Source: Marinobacter salinexigens
GTDB lineage: Bacteria > Pseudomonadota > Gammaproteobacteria > Pseudomonadales > Oleiphilaceae
Assembly (NCBI RefSeq): GCF_008370345.1
Contig: NZ_VTUU01000001.1
Span: 606,223-670,222, forward strand
DNA length: 64,000 nucleotides
Direction: 5' to 3'
This document shows, piece after piece, positions 1-8,229 of this stretch (position 1 is the first letter of the stretch; every line of letters begins with the position of its first letter). The notes beneath the pieces were generated by a model that saw nothing but the letters and a program-made list of their open reading frames with translations, made no database searches and had not been told where the DNA came from. A program made the position numbers and the translations under genes.

Positions 1-311
1 AGAGCGAATACTGGCAGAACAAATGGAAAACCGTACCGTCAGCCCACATTGGCAACAACTTCCAGACTCTGGTGAGCCGTGATGACCTTACCGGCCGCCT
101 GTCGGAAGTTACCCAGCCGACGCTGATCATCCACGGCGACGCGGATCTTGCGATTCCTCTGGAACGGGCTCAGCTGATGGCGGATCAGATTTCAGACTCT
201 GTGTTAACAGTGATTCCGGGGGCAGGTCATGCCGCCAACATGTCTCACCCGGATGAAGTAAACAGCGTCTTGGCGGACTTCCTGAACAAGCGGTACCCTG
301 AAACTGTCTGA
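1..311 (+). CDS. Alpha/beta hydrolase, C-terminal part (5' end outside window)
   Basis: The frame is open from base 3 with no start codon in the window, so only the last 102 residues are seen. The segment PTLIIHGDADLAIPLERAQ, followed by a VIPGAGHAAN block, is the usual end of an alpha/beta hydrolase. The Asp after IIHGD and the His in GAGH would be the acid and base of the catalytic triad. The nucleophile region lies upstream of the window, so the substrate cannot be judged. An internal GTG at 72 is not a likely start because the protein fold continues upstream of it. Confidence 0.8.
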   Translation, partial: SEYWQNKWKTVPSAHIGNNFQTLVSRDDLTGRLSEVTQPTLIIHGDADLAIPLERAQLMADQISDSVLTVIPGAGHAANMSHPDEVNSVLADFLNKRYPETV

Positions 312-348
312 TCACTTGTGGGAGTAATCCCGAAGGAGTTGATGGGTT

Positions 349-528
349 ATGGGTGCCTTACTGACGATTCTCGCGGTGCTGTTCGTAGCGTTGATCATCA
401 TCGTCCCTTTGGTTGAGCGATATGCCCCCAAGGGTGAGTCTCGTGGTTATGGCACCCTTTCCCGATGGATTATTCCCCTTGTGGCGCTGCTTCTTGTTCT
501 GCAGATAGTTCGTCACTACTTTTTCTGA
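349..528 (+). CDS. Small two-helix membrane protein, 59 aa
   Basis: ATG at 349 follows an AAGGAG at 333-338 with good spacing. The product has one hydrophobic segment at the N-terminus (ILAVLFVALIIIVPLV) and a second near the C-terminus (IIPLVALLLVLQIV), with a short polar loop (ERYAPKGESRGYGT) between them. No enzymatic motif is visible and I do not recognise the family. It lies 37 bp after the hydrolase on the same strand and may be co-transcribed. Its last 13 bases overlap the 3' end of the converging deoxyribosyltransferase gene. The strong ribosome site and clean helix-loop-helix layout support a real gene. Confidence 0.6.
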   Translation: MGALLTILAVLFVALIIIVPLVERYAPKGESRGYGTLSRWIIPLVALLLVLQIVRHYFF

Positions 529-1094
529 GTGTCGCTGGATTGTCCGTTACTCAGTTGCACCACGGCCTTAACGCAGCGCTCAAACAGCTCGGATGAGAAG
601 AACCCGTGCTCTCCCGCCAGTTCTGCAACGAATAGCTGTCCACCGGAGTTGTGGATTCCGCCCTCGATCATCAGGTTGTCGCTCAGCTCGAAATCCTCAA
701 TGGTATGGCCGTGCTCATCGAGCACATGCGACCCTGCCCGCTCGTAATAGGGGCGATTGTCGAGGGTAAATCCAAAGGCTGGTTTGCCCTGGCCGATCAT
801 ATAGCCCACTTCAAACACCGTGCCCGGATCGGCGCTGACACCGCGAAAGGGAGTCAGGTTGGCGATAATGGCATCGCAACTGTCCATCAGTTCCCGATTG
901 GCCTGATAGATCCTGTGGCCCCGGGCGGGTTTGGTATCGTCGTCTGCAAAGGCCAGCTCCGTATCGAGCGGGTCGACCCCGTCTAATCCATATGCCTGAA
1001 GCAGCCGTTTTTTCTCAGCCACGATGGCTCTATGTTCATCGGGCGGGAAGAACACTTCCGGGCCGGCAAGGTAGATCTGTTTTGGTTGGGCCAT
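516..1094 (-). CDS. Nucleoside 2-deoxyribosyltransferase family protein
   Basis: The 192-aa product begins IYLAGPEVFF and contains MDSCDAIIANLTPFRG, then DPGTVFEVGYMIGQGKP, which are the signature blocks of the Nuc_deoxyrib_tr family. Glu95 (FEVGY) matches the catalytic nucleophile and Asp71 or Asp74 the base-orienting Asp. Family members swap the base of 2'-deoxynucleosides or hydrolyse the N-glycosidic bond in nucleotide salvage. The protein lacks a signal peptide and should be cytoplasmic. A length of 192 aa is slightly above the 150-170 aa of classical enzymes. A ytoQ-like relative of the same broad nucleotide-handling superfamily lies at 50 kb. Confidence 0.8.
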   Translation of the reverse strand: MAQPKQIYLAGPEVFFPPDEHRAIVAEKKRLLQAYGLDGVDPLDTELAFADDDTKPARGHRIYQANRELMDSCDAIIANLTPFRGVSADPGTVFEVGYMIGQGKPAFGFTLDNRPYYERAGSHVLDEHGHTIEDFELSDNLMIEGGIHNSGGQLFVAELAGEHGFFSSELFERCVKAVVQLSNGQSSDTQKK

Positions 1095-1139
1095 GGCGGC
1101 TTGGGTTCCGGAGGATTTTAGGTTGTAAGGGTATGCTCC

Positions 1140-1637
1140 TCAGCCAGCTGGAGTCCACAAACCCTGTAACTGGCCCAGCAGCGAAGAACCAATGCCCTGG
1201 TCCCCCAGGAAGCTCATGATGACAGGAACAAACTGCTGAATCATGGCGCTGTCCATCCCCAAGGCAGAGAAGGCTGACTGAACACCATCCATCGATGAGA
1301 TGTTTGAAAGCAGGCTGTCACTCAGGCTGCTGCCGCCGCCCATCAGGCTGGAGAGTCCTGTGGCTTTATCCGTCAGGGTGGACATGGTATCGGTGCCGAG
1401 CTGGTTCTGGGCCAGTTGCAGCAGCGCGCCGGTTCCGCCGATGGCCTGGGTTTCGGTAACGCCCAGCTGGTCCTGAAGGCTGCCCACCAACTGTTGTGCT
1501 TCGCCGGTCGCTTCTGTTGTGGTGGAAAGCGCCTGTGTCCCGCTTGAAATGGCATCATTAAGGCTGAAGGCGCCAGCGCTCGGGGCCAAAAGGTAGATGC
1601 TGGAGACGAGCAGGAACTGCTTGAGAATTGAATTCAT
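1140..1637 (-). CDS. Exported DUF2780-type protein
   Basis: I choose the ATG at 1637 rather than the upstream in-frame start because it begins a clean signal peptide (MNSILKQFLLVSSIYLL, cleavage after APSAGA). The mature part is rich in Gly, Ser, Leu and Gln. It carries LVGSLQDQLGVTETQAIGGTGALLQLAQNQLG followed by a FSALGMDSAMIQQFVPVIMSFLGDQG block, which I recognise as the DUF2780 (VcgC/VcgE) pattern. The function of that family is unknown. The protein is probably periplasmic or surface-associated. No cysteine follows the signal region, so it is not a lipoprotein. Confidence 0.65.
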   Translation of the reverse strand: MNSILKQFLLVSSIYLLAPSAGAFSLNDAISSGTQALSTTTEATGEAQQLVGSLQDQLGVTETQAIGGTGALLQLAQNQLGTDTMSTLTDKATGLSSLMGGGSSLSDSLLSNISSMDGVQSAFSALGMDSAMIQQFVPVIMSFLGDQGIGSSLLGQLQGLWTPAG

Positions 1638-1828
1638 TAAAGGTGCGTCCTGTGCGGTATATGTAGAGGTTGCTAATTGAATATGGGACTGCTTGCGGTG
1701 CAATTAAAGTGCGGGGAAACCGAAATAGCGAGCTCAATTCATCCTATGGTGAATTGAGGTGATCGGGGCAGCCTGTGTATCATTGCCTCGGGTTCAATGA
1801 TGAGCCCTGACATTCAATGGAGCTGAAG

Positions 1829-2359
1829 ATGAAGAAAACGTTATTGTGCCTGCCTTTGGTGCTGGCGATTGCTGCTTGTTCAAATGATGAACACAGCAGC
1901 TCTGATACCCCTTCTGATAACTCGCCCACCACAATTCAGGAACTGGAAAATACGGGAGCGATACCCAAACTCGACCGCAGTGATGATGTTCAGGGCCTGG
2001 ACTCAGATAACAACGGAATCCGGGATGACATCGACGAATACGTTGCTCTGCACTATTCGGGAGCTGCCCAGGTTGACGCGGCCAATCAAGCCGCCCGAGC
2101 CAATCAAAGTGTCTTGATGGCAGACCTGCAAGACCCAACGTCTATCCGGCAATCGAACCAGAAACTCTCTCGGGCCACAGCCTGCATCTATGAGGTCTTC
2201 GGTACGTCCGCTTCCAGCATTGAGCCAGCAGAAGTCTCCCGGGACCTCGAAGCGATCTCGTTTAACACCGCTGAACGACTGAAAAAGTACATGGAGTTTA
2301 ACAAGGCGCTAGACGGTGCTTCCTGGTCATTGCCAGAAGGGGGCAGCAGCTGTGAGTAA
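1829..2359 (+). CDS. Predicted lipoprotein of unknown function
   Basis: The start at 1829 is preferred over the ATG at 1817 because GGAG at 1819-1822 is then correctly placed. The N-terminus MKKTLLCLPLVLAIAAC ends in a lipobox with the acylated Cys, followed by a Ser/Asp-rich linker (SNDEHSSSDTPSDNSPTT). Further on, DSDNNGIRDDIDEY resembles a calcium-binding EF-hand or dockerin-type loop. The rest is helical with no recognised domain. The stop overlaps the next gene by 8 bases, so the pair is likely translated together and may act together at the cell envelope. Confidence 0.6.
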   Translation: MKKTLLCLPLVLAIAACSNDEHSSSDTPSDNSPTTIQELENTGAIPKLDRSDDVQGLDSDNNGIRDDIDEYVALHYSGAAQVDAANQAARANQSVLMADLQDPTSIRQSNQKLSRATACIYEVFGTSASSIEPAEVSRDLEAISFNTAERLKKYMEFNKALDGASWSLPEGGSSCE

Positions 2360-3680
2360 ACAAACACGGAAGTTTGTGAGTGTCGTCCTTTCTGCGCTCG
2401 TTATTTTCTTTACCCCATTTCAGGCAGTTGCCCAGAGTCTCGAAGCACGGAATCTGTGCCGCGAATCGGGCATCATCTTTGCGTTTTTTAATGGAGTTCA
2501 GACCACGGTAGGGGAGGCTAATCGGGCCCTGAACGAGTTCCGGAGGATTCATGGCGATGAAAGGGGCGATGGGGAAAATATCCGCTACGAGGTGATGTAC
2601 AACTACACCGATGGCTTCGATGATTTCGTTGAAACCTTTGAACAGCGTGTTCTTGAGCATGAACAAATTCTGGCAGGTCGGTATGAATTAGCTCTGGAAA
2701 TAATCAATGGAGGCGGCAAGTGGTGGGAGAAGCTGGCGGAGCTTGCAACGACTATCCCTGATGCGCGCGATGACTTCATGGATTGGTATCAGGCCAAAAT
2801 TGTTCAGACACTGACCACTCTTGCCGGGAATCCGCCTACACTTGCCAACTACGCAGAGCATCGATCCAGGCTCGATACCTGGATTGTTGAAGGCAAACAG
2901 TTGCTGCTGGTTGCACACTCCCAAGGTAACCTGTTCGCCAATTCTGCATACAGCTACGCCAGCAACAAAACTGATGCTGAATCATTGAAGTTGGTGCACA
3001 TCGCACCGGCATCTCCGACACTGAATGGTCCTCACCGACTTGCAGACAAGGATCTGGTTATCAATGCCTTAAGGGTTTCTGGCAGCGTTGCCAGTATTAC
3101 GAATACGATCCCCGGTTACCTGATACGGCCGGCAGGATTGAATGGGCAGAAGGATATTCTTGGTCATGGCTTGTTGGAAATCTATCTGAACCCCGCGCTG
3201 GGCATAGGCTCTTCAGTGGTACAGGATATTGAAGCTGAACTCGCCAGCCTGCAGCCTCCGGAGATTGACGATGAGGCCGAAACCGGGTTCTTTACCGCTA
3301 CGCTTACCTGGAATGGCGAAGGCGATGTTGACCTTCATGTGTATGAAGCGTCCAGTGCTCACGTGTTCTACCAAGCGATGACCGGCGATTCAGGATACCT
3401 GGATGTGGATAATACTGTCGCGAATGGGCCAGAGCATTACTTCGCCTCCTGCGAATCTGACAAACTCCAGGTAGGTACTTACCAGATCGGAGTGGCAAAC
3501 TATGATGAAGCAGACGGTCGTACTGCCACGCTCCAGATAGCATCCTTCCGGGATGGGGTACTTGGGACCAAAAGTGTAACGCTTGGTTCCCCCACCGGCG
3601 ACACCCCTTCGCATATGATGTTTGACGTAGAAGTCACGAAGGATGATGAAACCGGTATGTACGAGGTTATAGCGCGATAA
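2352..3680 (+). CDS. Secreted alpha/beta-hydrolase-like protein with C-terminal DUF2135-like domain
   Basis: GTG at 2352 follows a purine-rich GAAGGGGG and overlaps the upstream lipoprotein stop. Residues 1-28 form a signal peptide ending AVAQS. A hydrolase-like core contains LLLVAHSQGNLFANSAY, where AHSQG resembles a serine nucleophile elbow with Ala replacing the first Gly. HIAPASPT and a later GHGLLEIYL block could hold other triad residues. From about residue 320 a second domain appears, with TATLTWNGEGDVDLHVYE, YLDVDNTVANGPEHYF and VGTYQIGVANY, a pattern known from DUF2135/YfaP-like envelope proteins. The substrate is unknown. Together with the upstream lipoprotein it looks like an envelope or extracellular module. 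Confidence 0.6.
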   Translation: MSKQTRKFVSVVLSALVIFFTPFQAVAQSLEARNLCRESGIIFAFFNGVQTTVGEANRALNEFRRIHGDERGDGENIRYEVMYNYTDGFDDFVETFEQRVLEHEQILAGRYELALEIINGGGKWWEKLAELATTIPDARDDFMDWYQAKIVQTLTTLAGNPPTLANYAEHRSRLDTWIVEGKQLLLVAHSQGNLFANSAYSYASNKTDAESLKLVHIAPASPTLNGPHRLADKDLVINALRVSGSVASITNTIPGYLIRPAGLNGQKDILGHGLLEIYLNPALGIGSSVVQDIEAELASLQPPEIDDEAETGFFTATLTWNGEGDVDLHVYEASSAHVFYQAMTGDSGYLDVDNTVANGPEHYFASCESDKLQVGTYQIGVANYDEADGRTATLQIASFRDGVLGTKSVTLGSPTGDTPSHMMFDVEVTKDDETGMYEVIAR

Positions 3681-3744
3681 TTTAATCTGAAAAACACGCT
3701 GCTATTCGGGCAGCGTCACACAATGATGTAGTAAGGGGCACTTG

Positions 3745-4176
3745 ATGAACGTTTGCGGTGTAGAACTGACCGGCAGTGATGCTGTCTTGTGTTTTTTAAA
3801 TCTGGACCGGGGTCAGTTCAACCTGCCGGACAGCAAGGTGCGCAAGGTGACGCTGCCGAAGAATCACTCCCGAGACGACCTGAAGCAGTTTCAGGAAAGC
3901 TTTGCGGGACTAATGGCGGACAATGCTGTTAATCGTGTGGTAATCAAGGAGCGCATGCAGAAAGGCAAGTTTGCCGGTGGGGCGGTCAGTTTCAAACTTG
4001 AAGCCGCTATTCAGTTGATCGGCTCTCCGGATCTTGAGGTTAGCCTGGTTTCCCCTGCCCAGATCAAATCAACACTGGCTGCCAACCCGCTGCCGATACC
4101 GTTTGTTGAAACCGGGTTAAAGGCGTTTCAGGAAACGGCATTTGTGACGGCCTACGTGGGGCAGATGACGAAATAA
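3745..4176 (+). CDS. DUF3010 family protein
   Basis: ATG at 3745 follows TAAGGGG at a suitable distance; the TTG at 3742 is less likely. The 143-aa product (MNVCGVELTGSDAVLCFL, then VVIKERMQKGKFAGGAVSFKLEAAIQL and SLVSPAQIKSTLA) matches what I know of DUF3010, a short cytoplasmic family with an RNase H-like look and no assigned function. There is no signal peptide or membrane segment. It is isolated from its neighbours by about 60-100 bp on each side and is probably its own unit. Confidence 0.7.
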   Translation: MNVCGVELTGSDAVLCFLNLDRGQFNLPDSKVRKVTLPKNHSRDDLKQFQESFAGLMADNAVNRVVIKERMQKGKFAGGAVSFKLEAAIQLIGSPDLEVSLVSPAQIKSTLAANPLPIPFVETGLKAFQETAFVTAYVGQMTK

Positions 4177-4272
4177 ATGTAGCGGAAAATGTAGTACTCC
4201 GCTGTTACCCCTCCCCCCGCAAAGTGGCGCATGATGAACTTTCGTTGCCACAAACAAGCGGGGGAACTCATT

Positions 4273-4854
4273 ATGTCTGACAAAAAACTGTTACTGCTGG
4301 CCGGCGACTTTGCCGAAGATTACGAAACCATGGTGCCGTTTCAGGCTCTCACCATGCTGGGTTATGAAGTCCACGCGGTCTGTCCGGACAAGAAGGCCGG
4401 CGACACCGTCAAAACGGCGATTCATGATTTCGAAGGCGATCAAACCTACAGCGAGAAACCGGGCCACAACTTCGCTCTGACCTATAATTTTGATGATGTC
4501 CGCGAGGAGGATTATGTCGGCCTGGTGATACCGGGTGGCAGGGCTCCGGAATATCTGCGTCTGGACTCCAGGGTGATTGAGGTCGTTCAGGCATTCAACG
4601 CCGCAGGCAAGCCGATAGCAGCTGTATGCCATGGTGCCCAGCTACTGGCTGCGGCTGGCGTTCTGGACGGACGTGAATGCAGTGCTTACCCGGCGTGTGG
4701 CCCGGATGTACGTATGGCTGGTGGGACCTACATGGATATCCCCGTGGATCAGGCCCATGTGCAGGGCAACCTGGTTACAGCACCTGCCTGGCCTGCTCAT
4801 CCGGCCTGGCTGGCTGCGTTTGCTAAACTTCTGGGAGCTGAAATTTCCCTTTAG
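4273..4854 (+). CDS. DJ-1/PfpI family protein
   Basis: The start at 4273 gives a 193-aa protein beginning [18 protein letters not shown]; a longer in-frame start at 4231 lacks family support. The nucleophile elbow [14 protein letters not shown] places the reactive Cys at 119 next to His120, and Glu15/Glu18 near the N-terminus fits the acidic residue that tunes that Cys. Relatives act as deglycases, chaperones or stress-linked amidases. This one resembles the bacterial protease I/YhbO-like branch by length. It is cytoplasmic. A hairpin follows the gene at 4864-4888. Confidence 0.8.
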   Translation: MSDKKLLLLAGDFAEDYETMVPFQALTMLGYEVHAVCPDKKAGDTVKTAIHDFEGDQTYSEKPGHNFALTYNFDDVREEDYVGLVIPGGRAPEYLRLDSRVIEVVQAFNAAGKPIAAVCHGAQLLAAAGVLDGRECSAYPACGPDVRMAGGTYMDIPVDQAHVQGNLVTAPAWPAHPAWLAAFAKLLGAEISL

Positions 4855-4863
4855 CCAGGTTTG

Positions 4864-4888
4864 AGGCAGCCGCACATTGCGGCTGCCT
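4864..4888 (+). terminator. Strong hairpin after the DJ-1 gene
   Basis: Perfect 11-bp arms (AGGCAGCCGCA at 4864-4874 and its complement at 4878-4888) enclose a 3-base loop, 9 bases after the stop codon. There is no T tract on either strand, so it may be a weak terminator or an mRNA 3'-end stabiliser. It also sits just ahead of the ribosome site of the next gene. Confidence 0.5.
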
Positions 4889-4909
4889 GCTTCAATGGAG
4901 AAGGACCCC

Positions 4910-5218
4910 ATGTGCGAACTCTACGTAAAAGCTGACCCCATCCTCTATGAGTGCCGATCTCGTTCCTTGCGCATTCGCGGCGTAGTGACGACTCTGAGAC
5001 TCGAAAACCAGTTCTGGGACATCCTGCAGGAAATTGCTGAAGTGGATGGCATGACCACCAATCAGCTGATCACCAAACTCTACGAAGAAGTGATGGAGTT
5101 GCGAGGTGAAGTCGAGAACTTTGCTTCTTTTTTGAGGGTAAGCTGTACCCGTTATCTTGCTCAGCGTGAGGCGAGACCGGTGCCTTTGATGGTTGTCGGT
5201 TCGAACGCCGTTGGATAG
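4910..5218 (+). CDS. Ribbon-helix-helix domain protein
   Basis: GGAGAAGGA at 4897-4905 points to the ATG at 4910 rather than 4895. The 102-aa product has RSRSLRIRGVVTTLRLENQFWDILQEIAEVDGMTTNQLITKLYEEVM, a beta strand followed by two helices of the RHH_4 type used for DNA binding as a dimer. The rest is short and charged. Such proteins are small transcriptional regulators, and its targets are unknown. No toxin-like partner is adjacent; the upstream gene is DJ-1/PfpI and the downstream gene is a porin with its own promoter. Confidence 0.7.
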   Translation: MCELYVKADPILYECRSRSLRIRGVVTTLRLENQFWDILQEIAEVDGMTTNQLITKLYEEVMELRGEVENFASFLRVSCTRYLAQREARPVPLMVVGSNAVG

Positions 5219-5283
5219 GAATTGTTCACTTTATCCCCAGACTCTTCCCGTTTTCTTAATTCTGAAATATAACTGCAAATTAA

Positions 5284-5317
5284 TAGTCATGAGCCTGTCA
5301 TAACCAAAAGTCATATT
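5284..5317 (+). promoter_or_regulatory. Candidate Pho box and -10 ahead of the porin
   Basis: TAGTCAT (5284-5290), a 4-base spacer GAGC, then CTGTCAT (5295-5301) matches the PhoB direct repeat (two 7-mers with 4-base spacing) at 12 of 14 positions. A CATATT at 5312-5317 lies 10 bases after the box, where PhoB-type promoters place their -10. The porin ATG is at 5369. Binding is inferred only from this layout. Confidence 0.5.
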
Positions 5318-5368
5318 TGCCTCGAGCTTAAACACCGATCACATCCGATCATTGATAGCGAGGTAGTA

Positions 5369-6358
5369 ATGAAGAAGCGTCTTTTGGCATTGGCTATTGG
5401 TTCCATGGTTGTAGCACCGTCTGTGGCTATGGCTGACAAAGGCCCGATTGTCTACGGTAAGGTGAATGTTTCCTACGAGAATCAGGACGACGGCACCAAC
5501 GATGCGTGGAAGCTGCAGAGCAATGCTTCACGTCTGGGTGTAAAAGGTGACCTGGATCTGGACGTTCAGGATCTGAAAGCTGTGTACAAGGCCGAGTTTG
5601 AAATCTCTGTCGACGATGGCGACAAAGACGGCCAGACGTTCGCCCAGCGCAACATCTACGGTGGTTTTGAACACGCCAAGGCCGGTACTCTGATCGCCGG
5701 TAAATTCGATACCCCGCTTAAGACTTCCCAGGGTAAGGTTGACCAGTTCAACGACATTCAGGGTGACCTGAAAAACATCATGGCCGGCGATAACCGCGTC
5801 AGCAACATTGTGCAGTACAGCACTCCGACCATCGCTGACATGGTAAAAGTTAACGTTGCCCTGATCCCGGGTGAAGACCAGTCTGCTGGCGCTGAAGACA
5901 ATGGCGTTGCAGATGCGATCTCAAGCTCTGTGGTTTTTGATAATGGCGCGTTCTACGGTGCTCTGGCATACGATTCCGAAATTTCGGACAAGCTGGAAGC
6001 CGATCCGACAGGTGACAGCAAGCTGAACATCCTGCGCGCTACCGGTATGGTTCGCATGGACATGTTTGAAGTAGGTCTGCTGTACCAACTGGCTGAAGAA
6101 GAAGCTGGAAACGGCGAAGATTCCAGCTACCTGGTGAGCGGCGCAGTTAAGCTGGATCGCTGGAAGCTGAAAGCCCAGTACGGTCTGACCCAGGCTGACA
6201 CCACTGACGAAGAGCTGACCCTGATGGCTGTGGGTGCTGACTACAAACTGGCGAAGAACAGCAAGGCTTTTGCTTACTTCTCCCAGGTAGAAGCGGATCT
6301 GGCTGACAGCGAAGATACTACTTTCGGTATCGGCTTCGAGCACAAATTCTCAATGTAA
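5369..6358 (+). CDS. Outer-membrane general porin
   Basis: The 329-aa protein starts with a signal peptide (MKKRLLALAIGSMVVAPSVAMA). It continues KGPIVYGKVNVSYENQDDG and NASRLGVKGDLDLDVQDLKAVYKAEFEI, the start of a gram-negative trimeric porin barrel. It ends GIGFEHKFSM, so the usual terminal Phe sits two residues in from the end. The strand pattern continues through the whole protein, and acidic loops are frequent. It forms a diffusion channel; the sequence does not show ion selectivity. The upstream Pho box suggests phosphate-starvation expression, as for OprP-like porins, but I see no poly-lysine loop that would prove phosphate specificity. Tandem terminators follow. Confidence 0.85.
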   Translation: MKKRLLALAIGSMVVAPSVAMADKGPIVYGKVNVSYENQDDGTNDAWKLQSNASRLGVKGDLDLDVQDLKAVYKAEFEISVDDGDKDGQTFAQRNIYGGFEHAKAGTLIAGKFDTPLKTSQGKVDQFNDIQGDLKNIMAGDNRVSNIVQYSTPTIADMVKVNVALIPGEDQSAGAEDNGVADAISSSVVFDNGAFYGALAYDSEISDKLEADPTGDSKLNILRATGMVRMDMFEVGLLYQLAEEEAGNGEDSSYLVSGAVKLDRWKLKAQYGLTQADTTDEELTLMAVGADYKLAKNSKAFAYFSQVEADLADSEDTTFGIGFEHKFSM

Positions 6359-6394
6359 TGAGTGTTACCTGCAGTATTTGAGTTCTCAGGATTT

Positions 6395-6420
6395 GCCGGG
6401 GCGTTTGCTCCGGCTTTTTT
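6395..6420 (+). terminator. Rho-independent terminator of the porin gene
   Basis: GCCGGGGC and GCTCCGGC form an 8-bp stem with one G:T pair and a GTTT loop, followed directly by six T residues. Confidence 0.85.
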
Positions 6421-6421
6421 G

Positions 6422-6455
6422 CAAACGGGATGCCTTGGGGTATCCCGTTTGTTTT
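6422..6455 (+). terminator. Second tandem hairpin after the porin
   Basis: Thirteen-base arms (6422-6434 and 6439-6451, one G:T pair) with a TTGG loop are followed by TTTT. It is a back-up terminator immediately after the first, separating the porin from the converging ligase gene. Confidence 0.75.
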
Positions 6456-6483
6456 CATACCGACCTTATGGCCGGTTGCAGAA

Positions 6484-8031
6484 TCAATGTATCTGGCGGC
6501 CTTCGCCAGCCCAACTCTGTGCTCTCAGAGCTTTCTTGTCGATCTTGCCTACGGCAGTCAGGGGTAGTTCATCAACGAAGATGATTTGCTTTGGTGAGTT
6601 AACCGCGCCTTTGTGTTTTGTGACGTAGGATATCAGATCCTCAGCGCTGCAATCGACGTCCCGCCTTGGAACCACGACAGCTGTTACCTGCTCCCCCCAT
6701 TTCTCGTGGGGAATTCCGATGACGGCAGACGATGCTACGTGGGGGTGTTGGGCCAGGCAGTGTTCCACTTCGCTGGGGTAAACATTGAACCCGCCGCTGA
6801 TAATCATGTCTTTGTTGCGATCCACCAGGTACAGGTACCCGTTGGTATCCATCCGCGCCATATCCCCGGTATGCAGCCAGCCACCGGCAAATACCTTTTC
6901 GTTCTCCTCTGGTCGGTTCAGGTACTTCTCCATGATGAGAGGGCTTCGCACACATAACTCGCCGATCTCGCCGGTCGGGACAGGTTTCCCGTCTGCACTG
7001 AGAAGTTGTACCTGATTCCCGATAATGATCTTTCCACAGGAACGCAGGCGCTCTGGCTGGTCTGCAATGTGGTCCTTTGGGGCGAGATAGCTGATTGTCA
7101 TCGGCGCTTCCGATTGGCCGTAAATCTGGCCGAACACCTGCCCGAAGGTGTGTAACACCTGTTGCAGGCGGCTTGGCGCAATGGGAGATGCTCCGTAAAG
7201 AACGAGTTCCAGTGATGAGTGGTCGAACTCACTCAGCCTGGGGTAGTCGAGTAATCCATAAATCTGTGTCGGAACGAGGAATGTGAAGTTAATGCGGTAT
7301 TTCTCGACCATGCGCAGGAAAAGCTCAGGGCTGTATTTGTCCATGAAGTAAATGGTGCCGCCCTTCAACAGTGTCGGTATTACGAGCGATCCCCCGGCGT
7401 GAGATATCGGGGTTGTTACCAGGTATCGCGGAGTATCTGGCCATTCATAGGTGGCCAGCATTTGCATAACCATGGTGGTGAGTGTCCGGTGGGTATGGAT
7501 GACACCCTTGGATCTGCCCGTCGTTCCCCCGGTGTAGGCAAGCCTGTAGCTAATGCCGGGGTCCTCCGGAGGTGTCAGAGGGCTGTCATCCATTGCCGGA
7601 GCTAACATCATCAGCCCCGGCCTGTCAGCAGTGCCCTCGAGCTCAATCATGGTTGGAACTGCATCAGCGAGTGCCAGTTTTCGGTCGCTATAGTTCTGGT
7701 CATCGATGATCAGAGCGTTGGCCTGGGAATCTGATAACACAAACTTGTGATCCTCAGGAGAGGCCATAGGGTGCAGAGAAACATATCTCAACCCCATCAA
7801 TTGAACCGCGAGCAGCGCTACCAGTGACTCCAGGCGATTGCTCATCAGCAGAGCTATCGTGTCGCCCGTGTGCAGTCCCTGTTGCTGGAGGACACGGACG
7901 GTTTGCCAGCCCAGGGTTTCCAACTGGCGACAGGTGACGCTCCGGTTTTCGGTTTGAATGGCTATGTTTTCGGGGTTCTGGCGCAAAGCGCTCAGATACA
8001 GCTGTGGCGCTGTAGAGCAGCTGTGAATCAT
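6484..8031 (-). CDS. AMP-dependent acyl-CoA synthetase/ligase
   Basis: The 515-aa protein has the adenylate-forming layout. A phosphate loop YTGGTTGRSKG lies at about 166-176, IYGQSEAPMT near the A5 region, LHTGDMARMDTNGYLYLVDRNKDMIISGGFNVYP (A7-A8) follows, and the C-terminal catalytic lysine motif VGKIDKKALR is present. It activates a carboxylic acid with ATP and transfers it to CoA. The size fits medium/long-chain or aromatic acyl-CoA ligases, and the exact substrate cannot be read. It is cytoplasmic or peripheral. The next gene upstream on the same strand is the TetR regulator, 198 bp away, which in turn faces fadH, so a role in fatty-acid degradation is plausible. Confidence 0.85.
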   Translation of the reverse strand: MIHSCSTAPQLYLSALRQNPENIAIQTENRSVTCRQLETLGWQTVRVLQQQGLHTGDTIALLMSNRLESLVALLAVQLMGLRYVSLHPMASPEDHKFVLSDSQANALIIDDQNYSDRKLALADAVPTMIELEGTADRPGLMMLAPAMDDSPLTPPEDPGISYRLAYTGGTTGRSKGVIHTHRTLTTMVMQMLATYEWPDTPRYLVTTPISHAGGSLVIPTLLKGGTIYFMDKYSPELFLRMVEKYRINFTFLVPTQIYGLLDYPRLSEFDHSSLELVLYGASPIAPSRLQQVLHTFGQVFGQIYGQSEAPMTISYLAPKDHIADQPERLRSCGKIIIGNQVQLLSADGKPVPTGEIGELCVRSPLIMEKYLNRPEENEKVFAGGWLHTGDMARMDTNGYLYLVDRNKDMIISGGFNVYPSEVEHCLAQHPHVASSAVIGIPHEKWGEQVTAVVVPRRDVDCSAEDLISYVTKHKGAVNSPKQIIFVDELPLTAVGKIDKKALRAQSWAGEGRQIH

Positions 8032-8229
8032 TATTGTTGTCTCTTTTCAAACCATAGGGAAGCATTTCAGCTTGGCCTGAAAAGATTAGTCACCGGTTTG
8101 GGAAGCAACCAATGTCAATGTTCTATTGTGGCTATGCCGCGGGAGCATTGTTTGACCTGTATGGCGGGTATGCCTTCCAGGTATGAAAAGCGGCGCGCGA
8201 ATTGCGAATGTTGGGGCGTGGCTTGAGCG

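Noticed and set aside
5190..5215. GGTTCGAA resembling a tRNA T-loop
   Set aside because: It is inside the ribbon-helix-helix gene and no cloverleaf arms surround it.
5310..5314. Third GTCAT after the Pho box
   Set aside because: It follows the second 7-mer at a 13-base step rather than 11, so it is not in register with a Pho box.
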